Translations under genes and position numbers: made by a program | Part shown: positions 43,560 through 53,330 of the stretch, in pieces | Layout of the letters: the number at the start of each line of letters is the position of its first letter | Numbering within the stretch: position 1 is the stretch's first letter | Origin: Tridacna crocea | Taxonomy: Eukaryota; Mollusca; Bivalvia; Cardiida; Cardiidae | Direction of reading: 5' to 3' | DNA length: 64,000 nt | Assembly (NCBI GenBank): GCA_943736015.1 | Contig: OX031065.1 | Location: 53,360,992-53,424,991, forward strand | The notes under the pieces: generated by a model | Database searches by the model: none | Seen by the model: only the letters and a program-made list of their open reading frames with translations | What the model was told of the DNA's origin: nothing

Positions 43560-44042
43560 GTTTCAACGGAAGCTACATTGGAGCATCCATTCTTTGTGTT
43601 TGGCCAGGGTTGGTCATCGTGCCAGCCCACATGGACACTTCAGCGCTATGGACTGGACTGTCATAAACTGAGCGTGGGGGATGTCTGTATCTCCCTTACG
43701 CATAAGGAGGTCTCTCAGCATGCGGCAGAAATCTCGGAACAACAAAAACAACACAAACAGCAGCTGGAAGGGAGCTACATTTTTCAGAAGTCATTTAAAC
43801 TAGATTCTAACACAGGGGAGACCTCCAGTACATCTCAGAGAAACAAGCCCCAGGGTCATCAGTCTCAAAGTCCAGGGTCTTGTGCCCCACAAGGGTTGAG
43901 CTATTCTAGATCTGTTTTGGGACATAGCAGTAGTGTTGTTAGTAGCCCGGTGAAGGCGGAGTCTGCCTCTTTCCTCTCATCCAATCAGATTCCTATAACT
44001 ACAAAAGCTCAGGACCCAACAACACCCCCTTCAACTTCATGA
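43560..44042 (+). CDS. ATXN1: Ataxin-1 orthologue, last coding exon (second half of AXH and C-terminus)
   Basis: Acceptor TGTGTCTTTCAG precedes the exon at 43560; the phase-0 join continues the frame of the exon ending at 19183. It encodes 160 residues and a TGA (44040-44042). Residues 1-52 finish the AXH domain, with HPFFVFGQGWSSC and KLSVGDVCISLTHKE closely matching vertebrate ataxin-1. The remaining tail is Q/K-rich (EQQKQHKQQ) then S/P/T-rich and ends PTTPPSTS. I see no match to the vertebrate RKRRWSAPE segment that holds the nuclear signal and 14-3-3 site; it may be on an alternative exon or absent. With the first exon the window supplies at least 728 residues, similar in size to vertebrate ataxin-1 (about 800). 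An AATAAA at 44151 lies inside a decayed MITE and is only a weak poly(A) candidate. Confidence 0.95.
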   Translation, partial: VSTEATLEHPFFVFGQGWSSCQPTWTLQRYGLDCHKLSVGDVCISLTHKEVSQHAAEISEQQKQHKQQLEGSYIFQKSFKLDSNTGETSSTSQRNKPQGHQSQSPGSCAPQGLSYSRSVLGHSSSVVSSPVKAESASFLSSNQIPITTKAQDPTTPPSTS

Positions 44043-44081
44043 ATGTTTTTGTTTTCTTCTACATTATTATTAAAATTTTCT

Positions 44082-44250
44082 CTCACTAAAATTTTACACC
44101 AGACAACATAATTTTGAACTCATTCAAATAGAAAGCATTTGCAGACAACAAATAAAATTATAAATCTAAATGTCTGTTATTGGTTAGAAAACATCATGGG
44201 TAATGGAGAAAATGTTGGCTGCCAACATTTTTCTCTCTTTGAATGTTTTT
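44082..44250 (-). mobile_element. Family A MITE, diverged and truncated
   Basis: Starts in the 3' flank of ATXN1 (AAATTTTACACCAGACAAC); hairpin apex TTGGCTGCCAAC; far end lost. Would lie in the 3' UTR if the transcript extends past 44090. Confidence 0.6.
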
Positions 44251-44390
44251 ACCAGGCAATTAAGGTAACAGGTCAAATATTGCTTGAATGGTGGGATTTG
44301 TCTATGATAGGTGAATCAACATTGTTTAGATTTTCTACATTCTCAGAATTTTTTCTACGCTTTCAGGGACAAGCCCCCATCACATACTGC

Positions 44391-44617
44391 TTAACCCATT
44401 ACCACACAGTTCCTACTTTTGACGACCCTGAGAAAGAAGCCTTTAGAAAACATTGTAGGAAAAGGAGCAAATTCTGGTAACCAGCATTTTCTCCTTTTCC
44501 CACAATCTTTTCTACCCTTTACAAAACAATTTTCAAGTTTCCAGTCACTTATTTTGTCATCTTCAAATGCTTTCAATTTGGACAGACCTAAAATTTTGTC
44601 TTTTGGTAATGTGTTAA
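44391..44617 (+). mobile_element. Family A MITE
   Basis: TTAACCCATTACCACA to GGTAATGTGTTAA; left arm AGCAAATTC diverged. Confidence 0.88.
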
Positions 44618-44826
44618 CTCTTTACCAAATGACTATATTCATGATTCTAGACTGGTCCAAATCGAAAGTATTTGTAGATGATAAAATGAACCTGAATTAA
44701 AAGTTGACATTTGTTTTGGAGGGGTAGAAAACATTGTTGGAAAAGGAAAAAATGCTGGTTACCCAATGTTTTAAAAAGACTTCTTGTTTAGTCATGAAAA
44801 CCTGGCATTGTTTGGTAATGAGTGAA
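44614..44826 (-). mobile_element. Family A MITE with right hairpin arm deleted
   Basis: Shares TTAA 44614-44617. After the apex GGTTACC it jumps to CAATGTTTTAAAAAG, losing most of the right arm. Confidence 0.8.
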
Positions 44827-44877
44827 TTTGTTTTCTGCCCATATCTTCAAACTGCTAAAGATTACAATATAGCTTGC

Positions 44878-45135
44878 AACACGCAAAAACGGACATTCGG
44901 GCATCTGCGTAAAATGTCGTCTTGGATCAGCCTGTGCAGTCCGTGCAGGCTAATCTGAGACGGCACTTTCCGATTATATGATTTTTTTCTGTTTTGAAGA
45001 AATCTATTGGAGGACAAAATCTAATGAGGACATGAAGTGCCGTCTCGGATTAGCCTGCGTGGACTGCACAGGCTGTTCCAAGACAACACTTTACACAAAT
45101 GTCCTAATGCCCCTTTTCATGTGTTGCAAACCATA
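44878..45135. mobile_element. Palindromic element (GCCTGTGCAGTCC family)
   Basis: Left GATCAGCCTGTGCAGTCC..GGCTAATCTGAGACGGCACTT; right AAGTGCCGTCTCGGATTAGCC..GGACTGCACAGGC. Only copy here; similar palindromes are, from memory, common in some bivalve genomes. Confidence 0.75.
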
Positions 45136-45226
45136 TTGTCATTTTGGTTACAAAATTAATTACAAAGAGCCTTGCACAGTTCATACTTCTTCAGTTCGGA
45201 TGGGGTGTAGATATGAGAAAATGTCC

Positions 45227-45455
45227 TTAACTCTTTACTACACAATCCCAACTGTGAACAACAATAAGAGAGAAGCCTTTTGAAAACATTGTGGGAAAAG
45301 GAGAAAATGCTGGTAACCAGCATTTTCTCCTTTTCTCACAATGTTTTCTACCCTTCCTAAGTTAAATTTCAATTTTTGACCCACATTTATTTTGTCGTCT
45401 ACAAATGCTTTCAATTTGGACAAGCCTATAATTTTGTTGTTTGGTAAAGAGTTAA
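45227..45455 (+). mobile_element. Family A MITE
   Basis: TTAACTCTTTACTACA to GGTAAAGAGTTAA; good hairpin. Confidence 0.9.
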
Positions 45456-45461
45456 TTCATT

Positions 45462-45668
45462 TTTAATCTTTTACCATACAGTTCTAAGTTTTCACTTCGA
45501 TGACCAAGAAGACTCTTGAAAACATTGTGGGAAAAGGAGATACTGCTGGTATCTGGCACTTTCTCCTTTTCACAAAATGTTTTCCTCTATCAAGGACAAA
45601 TTATCGTATATGTGTAGTATTTTAGTTTTCCATGTACCAATTGCTTTCAATTTAGGTGAGTCCTAACT
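45462..45668 (+). mobile_element. Family A MITE, diverged
   Basis: TTTTAATCTTTTACCATAC start, apex GGTATCTGGC, right end cut at GTGAGTCC. Confidence 0.65.
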
Positions 45669-45951
45669 CTTTACTACACAATCCCAACTTTTAACACCTC
45701 TGTGAAAGAAACCTTTTGAAAACATTGTGGGAAATGGAGAAAATGCTGGTAACCAGCATTTTCTCCTTTTCCCACAATATTTTCTACCCTGCTGGAAACA
45801 AAAACTCAACTTTTGAAGAGAAGAAAAACATAGTGGGAAAAAGAGAAAATGCTGGTTACCAGCACCAGCATTTTCTCCTTTCCCCACAATGTTTTCAGTA
45901 GGCCTCTTCCCCAGGGTTGTTGGAACCAGGGATTGTTTGGTAAAGGGTTAA
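45664..45951. mobile_element. Composite of two opposed family A copies
   Basis: A + copy (left half and full hairpin, to about 45825) is joined to a - copy (hairpin and right half) that ends GGTAAAGGGTTAA. The second apex has a 6-bp duplication, ACCAGCACCAGC. A 24-bp right-end remnant follows. Confidence 0.8.
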
Positions 45952-46150
45952 AATTTGTCATCTGGCAAAGGTTAAAATTAATTCTTGACACAGAATTCTG
46001 AAAATATTTTTTTGGATTTATTCCACTCTTTGTGGCTTTAATGTATTTTGGTATAGCTAGACAAAACTATTAGGAAGACATATAGATAGTTTATTTCTTA
46101 TTTTTAATTCTTATCCTGCTAAATAAGTTTCAAGCTGACAGTAGAAACCT

Positions 46151-46569
46151 GGGCCCGAATTCACCAACCACTCTTTACCCCATAAGGTATTTCTATGGTA
46201 TCTCTAATTGACCCTAAATAACAGCAAGGATGAAGCTTTTTCTTATGTGTATATGACACCTTTTGATACCATAGAAAACATTGTGTCAAAAGGTGAAATT
46301 GCTCGTCACGAGCAATTTCACCTTTTGCCACCATGTTTTCCAAAGGCTCTTCCAAGTAATGCGTAGAAATGAGTATCTAATGGAGGAAAGAGTTAAGAAC
46401 ATTCTTTAACTTATTCTCCAGAATTTTCTACATTTTCAAGTAACACAACTTCTGATTGGCTAAACCAAATGGTTTAGCCAATTAGAGGTTGTGTTACTTA
46501 AGAATTTAGAAAACCTTGGAGTATGAGACTAAGGATGTTTTCAAGAATGGTTGGTGAATACGGGCCCTG
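46151..46569. mobile_element. CCTGGG-ended palindrome interrupted by a family B MITE
   Basis: CTGGGCCCGAATTCACCAAC, interruption (46171-46395), then AACATTCTTTAAC..., arms around AACCAAATGGTT, ending GGTTGGTGAATACGGGCCC. Confidence 0.82.
46171..46395 (+). mobile_element. Family B MITE (nested)
   Basis: CTCTTTACCCCATAAGG to GGAAAGAGTTAA. Its target appears to be a TTAA in the host element (CTTAAGAACATTC). Confidence 0.88.
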
Positions 46570-46742
46570 GGCCCGAATTCACCAACCGTTATTAAGATTT
46601 TTCTTAGTCTCGTACTCCAGAATTTTCTAAGTTTGAAAATTACACATCTGCTGATTGGCAAATCCAAAGGGTTTAGCCAATCAGAATTTGCTTTACTTTA
46701 ATTAAAGTTTAGAAAAAAGAATGATTGGTGAATAGGGCCCGT
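46566..46742. mobile_element. CCTGGG-ended palindrome
   Basis: Follows the previous copy head to tail: CCTGGGCCCGAATTCACCAAC to ATTGGTGAATAGGGCCCG. Confidence 0.8.
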
Positions 46743-46796
46743 GAATCCTTCACTTTCAAACATTATTATTTCTTGGAGAAAAATATCTCCGTATCG

Positions 46797-46910
46797 AACA
46801 GTGTAGATTCAAGATGGGACTACATGTCCTGTGTAGTCTGATCTTGATCTACGCTGTCAGCAGAAGGTCAGTGAATGGTGTTTATCAGGCTAAGAGTTAA
46901 TTGTTAGGTC
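46797..46910. mobile_element. Family C element
   Basis: AACAGTGTAGATTCAAGATG with TGATCTTGATCTACGCTGTC; right flank ends GCTAAGAGTTAA. Confidence 0.7.
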
Positions 46911-47945
46911 AGGCTCAGACACACTGTTAAAAATAACAGGAAAGTTAGTGATCCAGTCTGCTTGTGCTATAGGAAATTGCTTTTCTGTTTTCTAGACAGT
47001 CCTGAATGCAATACAAGACTCAGTTATAAACTGATAAGATAGAATGATGTTTGTATGAAAAACAAAGCGTTATATGGGGTTGAGTCGTAAAACATTGTGG
47101 TAATTGATGAAATTGCATTACCTAGATACTTTTTTTGTCTACATCAAGTTTCTTGCTGTTGCATTCTGCAGACTTACTGTACATGCATTTGGAAAAACTG
47201 TTGATTTCTGTCTGACATTAGGTACACTCTCAGATGACGTCAATAGCAGCTATGACGTGTTGACAAGGCAAAGTGCTGAACTTTAGATCTTTGTTTTTCA
47301 GTTGAAACAAATGAAAAATAAATTATAAAAACTTTTTGTGAAACAAATGTTTTATAGGTAAGACAATGTATAATTATGATTTTTGTTAGTCATTATGAGA
47401 CAGTGCTAAGGATTCAAATTGAAGTTAAGGGTTTATTGCAACTACAGTAACAAACATACACACAGAATATGGCTTCTTTGTCTGTAAGCCAGTGTCAATA
47501 AAACAAGTCTATGGTGATATTATTCCTTACTTTATTTGACAGGTCAACCACCCTATCTGAAACAAAAAGTTCTTAGTTACAAATCTGCAGGGGATGACGG
47601 GTGACGTTAAGAAACAATATTGTACATGAAAACTTTCCAGTTACATTCTTCTGTGATGTTTATTCATCACTGCTTGATTTTAGGCATATTCTTCAAATTC
47701 TTCATTTTGAAAATCAACCTATGCCTTGGGCAATTTCAAGTAACTAGTGAGTTCAGCGGTCTAAAGACTAGATCAAAAGGGGCTTAACATATAGGATACC
47801 ATATATGGATAAATTCCTAGATTACTTCCCTTCGTTAAGAATGAAAAACTAGTTATCCCACTAACCAAATATAATTTTGATTGTAGCTCTGGTCCCTGTC
47901 ATCAGAATATTTTTTTACCCAGCTTTTTCTTTTTCATTGATTGAT
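46911..47945. other. No recognised feature
   Basis: About 1 kb with a short ALU-size open frame only; no exon or repeat assigned. Confidence 0.45.
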
Positions 47946-48093
47946 TTTACTCTCTACCAAACAATGCCAACTTTCAACGACCCTGAAAAAGAAGCCTTGG
48001 GAAAACATGGGAAAAAGAGAAAATGCTAATAACCAGCATTTTCTCCTTTTTCCCACAATGCTTTCTACCCAGTCAAAGTAAAAAATCGTCATA
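47946..48093 (+). mobile_element. Family A MITE, 3'-truncated
   Basis: CTCTACCAAACAATGCC start and hairpin. Cut where the next copy's TTAA begins. Confidence 0.78.
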
Positions 48094-48322
48094 TTAACTC
48101 TTTACCACATAATCCCGACTTTTAACGACCCTGAGAAGGAAAGCTTTTGAAAACATTGTGGGAAAAGGAGAAAATGCTGGTAACCAGCATTTTCTCCTTT
48201 TCCCACAATGTTTTCTTCCCAACTGGAAACAAATTTCAATTTTTGAGTAACATTTATTTTGTCGTCTGCAAATGCTTTCAATTTGAACCAGTCTAAAATT
48301 TTGTCGTTTGGTAAAGGGTTAA
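48094..48322 (+). mobile_element. Family A MITE
   Basis: TTAACTCTTTACCACA to GGTAAAGGGTTAA; near-consensus hairpin. A 50-bp right-end fragment follows. Confidence 0.92.
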
Positions 48323-48377
48323 GAAGATTTAAATTATTGTCAGTAGATGCTTTAAATTTGATCCAGTCCTGAAATCT

Positions 48378-48600
48378 GCTTACCAAACGAAAAAATTGTA
48401 GATGTGTCCAAATCAAAAGCATTTGCAGACGACAAGATAAAAGTGACTGAAAATTTAAAATTTGTTTTCTGAACGGTAGAAAACATTGTGGGAAAAGGAG
48501 AAAATGCTGGTTACCAGCATTTTCTCCTTTTCCCACACTGTTTTCTGAAGGCTTCTTTCTCAGGGTCATCAAAAGTAGGGATTGTGTGGTAAGGCATTAA
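48378..48600 (-). mobile_element. Family A MITE
   Basis: CTTACCAAACGAAAAAATTG to GGTAAGGCATTAA; perfect inner hairpin. Confidence 0.88.
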
Positions 48601-48649
48601 GAGTTAATACCTGCTATTGGTCATAAATAAATCATGGTCAACAGTGGCA

Positions 48650-48675
48650 TTTTTTTTTTGGGGGGGGGGGGGGGG
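48650..48675. repeat. T10G16 homopolymer junction
   Basis: Ten T followed by about sixteen G; length may be affected by assembly error. Confidence 0.8.
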
Positions 48676-48719
48676 TGAAGCTATTATTGACAGTATTTAT
48701 CATTCCTCTATTCATTTAG

Positions 48720-48924
48720 TTAACTCTTTATCACACAAAAAAAATGCAGAGGCATTTACAAATGACAGATTGAATATTGTCCAATGGATGGTATGCGTCT
48801 CTGATAGGGTTGAAAACATTATGAGAAAATGCTGGTTACCAGCATTTTCTCCTTTTCTCACATTGTTTTCGAAATGCTTCTTTATAAGGGTTTTTAAAAC
48901 CTTGGACTGTGCGATAAAGATTAA
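48720..48924 (-). mobile_element. Family A MITE, left arm shortened
   Basis: TTAACTCTTTATCACA start; AACATTATGAGAAAATGCTGG lacks part of the stem; ends GATAAAGATTAA. Confidence 0.8.
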
Positions 48925-49249
48925 AGAATTAAATAAACAGTAACACTAGTAGGTAGTTCTGATCTTTGCAGCCTTTGGCTGCCGGCAACATTGTTATAAC
49001 AATAAATAAATTCTAAAACAGCACATCAATTTTGCTAACATTGTGATGAAAGGAGATTTTAGTTGTAACAAATATTTTTATTCCTTAACAAACATTGTTT
49101 TCACATGGCGTAAACTATTTTTAATTCATTTCAATTATCTAGTTTGACAAAGATAGTTTCACTTTTTTCTTTTTCACAATTAAGAAAAGTTTGTGTGAAA
49201 CAAAGAAATCGCTTAACCTAAGGCTCCATAATTCTTTTGCTATGATATT
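48925..49249. other. No recognised feature
   Basis: AT-rich, nothing assigned. Confidence 0.45.
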
Positions 49250-49478
49250 TTAACCCTCTACCACCTAATCCCATCTTTTAATGACCCGGAGAAAAAGGCC
49301 TTTTGAAAATATTTTTGGAAAAGAAGAAAATGCTAGTAACCAGGATTGTCTTCTTTTCCCACAATGTTTTCTAACCTTCCCAAACCAAATTTCAACTTTT
49401 CAGTCAGATTTATTTTGTTGCCTGCCAATGCTTATACTTGGACCAGTCTAAAATTTTGTTGGTTGGTAAAGAGTTACA
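49250..49478 (+). mobile_element. Family A MITE
   Basis: TTAACCCTCTACCACC to GGTAAAGAGTTA; apex GGTAACCAGG. Confidence 0.85.
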
Positions 49479-49533
49479 GCAAAATGTCTTCTGAAAGTAC
49501 TTTATAAGACTATCTACATAGTCAGATATTGAC

Positions 49534-49762
49534 TTAACCCTTTACCCCATAAGGCATTTCTATGGCATCTCTAATTGACCCTAAATTATAGCAAGGATGA
49601 GGCTGTTTCTTATGTGTATATGACACCGTTTGAAAGCATAGAAAACATTGTGGCAAAAGGTGAAATTGCTCGTCGCGAGCAATTTCACCTTTTGCCACAA
49701 TGTTTTCCAAAGGCTCCTACAAGCAATGTGTAGAAATGAGTATCTATGGAGTAAAGGGTTAA
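49534..49762 (+). mobile_element. Family B MITE
   Basis: TTAACCCTTTACCCCATAAG to GAGTAAAGGGTTAA; apex CGTCGCGAGC; stem GTGGCAAAAGG pairs exactly with CCTTTTGCCAC. Confidence 0.92.
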
Positions 49763-49987
49763 CCCTTTACCAAACAATCCCTGGTTTTTTACAACCCTGA
49801 GACAGAAGCCTTTTGAAAACATTGTTGGAAAAGGAGAAAATGCTGGTAACCAGCATTTTCTCCTTTTCCCACAATTTTTTCTACCCTGTTGAAACCAATT
49901 TCAATTTTTTAGTTTCGTTTATTTTGTCGCCTGCAAATGCTTTCAATTTGGACCAATCTAAAATTTTGTCGTTTGGTAAAGGGTTAA
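49759..49987 (+). mobile_element. Family A MITE
   Basis: Shares TTAA 49759-49762 with the B copy; ends GGTAAAGGGTTAA. Confidence 0.92.
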
Positions 49988-50098
49988 TGTTACTCTATTA
50001 TTACCAAGGTCAAGGTCAGAGTGAAAGCTTGAAGAAAGTAACTGTCTTGGTACAAATGGTACTGCTATTTGTTAGTAATTGTTTCTTATTCTGTACAC

Positions 50099-50295
50099 CA
50101 GAGCTCCTGATCGAGGGAGTGATTTTGAATTCAAAAGTGGAAAGGAAAAAAAAATCATTCTCTTCCAAACCCTATGTTATGGGTCCTCATTCGAATTGCC
50201 TCCTCGAGATGGTTCTAATGTGTACCCACAACATAGGGTGTGCAAGAGAAATAATGAATTCAAAATACCATCACTCCCTCTTATCTGGAGCTCTT
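50099..50295. mobile_element. hAT-like hairpin element
   Basis: CAGAGCTCCTGATCGAGGG to CCCTCTTATCTGGAGCTCT; central arms ACCCTATGTTATGGGT / ACCCACAACATAGGGT. Flanks CTGTACAC and TGTACAGG extend the symmetry. Confidence 0.82.
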
Positions 50296-50447
50296 GTGTA
50301 CAGGTTCAGTTTTTAGTGGTTCCGTAGTTTATATTTTACATAAAGTGCTGCATTTTGGTGCATTTGTTTTGTTTTTCTTATGTTTTTGTTTGTGCTTTAA
50401 CTTTACACTATTGAAAAAGTATATAATAGGTTTACTCTAGTTAGTAT

Positions 50448-50676
50448 TTAACCCATTACTAAACGACAAAATTTTAGACTGGTCCAAATTAAAAGCATTT
50501 GCAGGCGACAAAATAAAAGTGACTGAAAATTTGAATCTTGTTTTGTGAAGGGTAGAAAACATTGTGGGAAAAGGAGAAAATGCTGGTTACCAGCATTTTC
50601 TCCTTTTCCCACAATGTTTTCAAAAGGCTTCTTTTCCAGGGGCGTCAAAAGTAGGGATTGAGTGGTAATGGGTTAA
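50448..50676 (-). mobile_element. Family A MITE
   Basis: TTAACCCATTACTAAACG to GGTAATGGGTTAA; perfect hairpin. Confidence 0.92.
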
Positions 50677-50872
50677 CTCTTTACAACTGGAAATTATTTT
50701 TATATTTTAGACTTGTCCAAATTCAAAGCATTTGCAGACAACAATTTAGATTGGGCTCAAATGATAAACCTTGTCTTTGATAGGGTAGAAAACACTGGGA
50801 AAAGGAGAAAATGCTGGTTATCAGCATTTTCTCCTTTTCCTACAGTGTTTTCTCAGGGTCTTTAAAATTCGG
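50673..50872 (-). mobile_element. Family A MITE
   Basis: Shares TTAA 50673-50676; stem AACACTGGGAAAAGG; right end shortened after TTTCTCAGGG. Confidence 0.78.
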
Positions 50873-50884
50873 TAACCTTGACCT

Positions 50885-51108
50885 AACCATCCTGAGTCTG
50901 AACAACCCTGAGGAAAAGGCCTTTTGAAAACACTATGGAAAAAGGAGAGAATATTGGTAACAAGCATTTTCTCCTTTTCCCGGAATATTTTCTACTCTTT
51001 CATTGAAAAAATGTTTGTACCACATTCAGTTTGTCTTCTGCAAATGATTTTGAATTTTGAATCTTGAATTTGACCGGTCTTAAACTTTGTCGTCTGGTAT
51101 ATGGTTAT
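50885..51108 (+). mobile_element. Family A MITE, diverged
   Basis: GACCTAACCATCCTG start, hairpin with apex GGTAACAAGC, TGTCTTCTGCAAATG spacer with a local TGAATTTTGAATCTTGAA expansion. Confidence 0.7.
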
Positions 51109-51291
51109 TCCAAATCACACAAGGACACAGAATTATTTAATGTCCTTTGGAGAGCCAAATTTTAAACCTTTTACAAAACAATCTTTAAAAAACTCATATA
51201 AGAAAGGGATTCGAAACACTAGGGACGCAAAAATGGTGGTTTTCTCTGGACACAGGAGAAAATGCTGGTTTTCTCCCATGCTTTATATATC

Positions 51292-51520
51292 TTCAACTCC
51301 TTACCAAACTAGAAAATAACAGACTGGTCCAATTTGAAAGCATTTGCAGACGACAAAATGAAAGTCACTAAAACTTTGAAATTTGTTTTCGAAGGGTAGA
51401 AAACATTGTTGGAAAAGGAGAAAATGCTGGTTACCAGAATTTTCTCCTTTTCCCACAATGTTTTCAAATGTCCTCTTTCTCAGGGTCTTTAAAGGTTGGA
51501 AATGTGTGGTAAAGAGTTAA
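51292..51520 (-). mobile_element. Family A MITE
   Basis: TCAACTCCTTACCAAAC to GGTAAAGAGTTAA. A hairpin fragment (GGAGAAAATGCTGG) precedes it near 51255. Confidence 0.88.
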
Positions 51521-51607
51521 AAGACAGATTCCATGATTTAGGCCATATTTGATTTGCTGTTTCAGACTTGTTGGATCAGACTAAAATTTTGTCTTCTGAT
51601 AAAAGAT

Positions 51608-51832
51608 TTGAAACCTTTTACCACCTCTATACTGAAGTATTCCCAACCGGTAATGACCATGTAATAAAAGCCTGTTGAAAACATTTTGGCAAAAGGAGAA
51701 ATTGCCGGGAACCAAAATTTTCTCCTTTTCCCCTAATTCATTCTAAGCTATCAGAAACCAAACTCATCTATTTAGTAACTCTTAATTTGTTGTCTGGATT
51801 AAAGTTTCATTTGTCTTTGGCTAAAGTGTTAA
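51608..51832 (+). mobile_element. Family A MITE, diverged
   Basis: TTGAAACCTTTTACCACC start, mismatched arms, ends GGCTAAAGTGTTAA. Confidence 0.7.
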
Positions 51833-52056
51833 CACCCTACCACACAATCCTGACTTTAAACAACCCAAAGAAAGAAACCTTTTGAAAACAGTGTGGGAAC
51901 AGGAGAAAATCTTGGTAACCAGCTTTTTCTCCTTTTCCTACAATGTTTTTTACCTTTTCTAACACAAATTTCAAATTTTAAGTCACATTTGTTTTTTCGT
52001 CTGCAAATGCTTTCAATTTGGACCAGTCTGTAATTTTGTTGTTTGGTACAGAGTTA
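51829..52056 (+). mobile_element. Family A MITE
   Basis: Shares TTAA 51829-51832; ends GGTACAGAGTTAA. Confidence 0.88.
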
Positions 52057-52097
52057 AAGGAAGGAGTACAGTGATCAAAGTATGGGATTGTTGTGGA

Positions 52098-52326
52098 TTA
52101 ACCCCTTATCACAGTATCCCTACTTTTCATGACCCCGAGAAAGAAGCCTCTAGATAACATTGTGGGAAAAGGAGAAAATGCTGGTAACCAGCATTTTCTC
52201 CTTTTCCCACAATGTTTTCTACCCATCACAAATCAAATTTCAGATTTTCAGTCATGTTTATTTTGTCGTCTGCAAATGCTTTCAATTTGGATATATGTAA
52301 AATTTTGTCGTTTGGTGGAGAGCTAA
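52098..52326 (+). mobile_element. Family A MITE
   Basis: TTAACCCCTTATCACA to TTTGGTGGAGAGCTAA; perfect inner hairpin. Confidence 0.9.
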
Positions 52327-53330
52327 TCATTATTTTTGAAAAGGATTTAGGGAAAAACAAAACACATATATAGGTAATGTTATATGATTGTTATTGATTC
52401 AAATAATATTTTTAAACAAATTAAGAATACGACATTTGTTTTTTAACATGTTTATCATAGTTATGACAAACGCAACATAATATATATTTTAATGAAATTG
52501 TAGATTTAAACTACATCCTGTTTTTTTGTCAAAGTATTTTGAATATATTGCCCTGACACTGTTTGAGGAAGTCTTTTCAGAACTATTTTCATTCCCTACT
52601 TTATGAAATTGAATTGTCACAGATGAATTTGAAAACACCCCAGTTATCTATGGAAAATCCTCATAAAATGAATGATACATGAAAAAGTGTAACGTAAATG
52701 CTTGTGAATTCAAGACACTCGTTTTTTCAGGTATACCTGTGGTAAATTATGTTAACAGAAAAGTTTGCGAATTTTTCAAATTTGCAAAATCACAAAAATT
52801 TCTACATTGCAAAAATTCCAGTAAACTGTTTTAGATAAATGAATTAAATTGATGTAATTTGGAAACTCATCTACTACATATTTTTATGAAAATGAAATAC
52901 CCTTATACCAGTATTTAAAAAAAAAAAAATCAAGCATTCAAAGACAAATAACTGGAAAACCTTTCTCAAACAGTGTGGGAGATGTTATTGTGTACAAAAT
53001 ATGAGAAAATTGTTAAAGTTTGTTATGTGTCAATGTTTTGTTGGTTCTAAAGGGCAGTAACTGTGATTATGAAATAGTTGTGGCTCTTTCACATGTAAAT
53101 TCAATGTTAGTTGAATTCTGCCTTCTATTTTTGAAGGAAAAAAAACAAAGAAATGCAGATCTGTTAGGAAGTGTTTCCTTTTTTTTTTTCAAATTGATAG
53201 AAATGTTATATGAGTTGAACCATTACATTTAAGAAGCTACTTTTAGACCGGATATAAAATACTACTATTTCAAAATTTTTGAAGGATTGACAGTTTTTTC
53301 TGTCTCTTCTTATTTGTTGGCTCAGTAACT
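52327..53330. other. No recognised feature
   Basis: About 1 kb of very AT-rich DNA with A and T homopolymers; no exon or assigned repeat. Confidence 0.5.
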
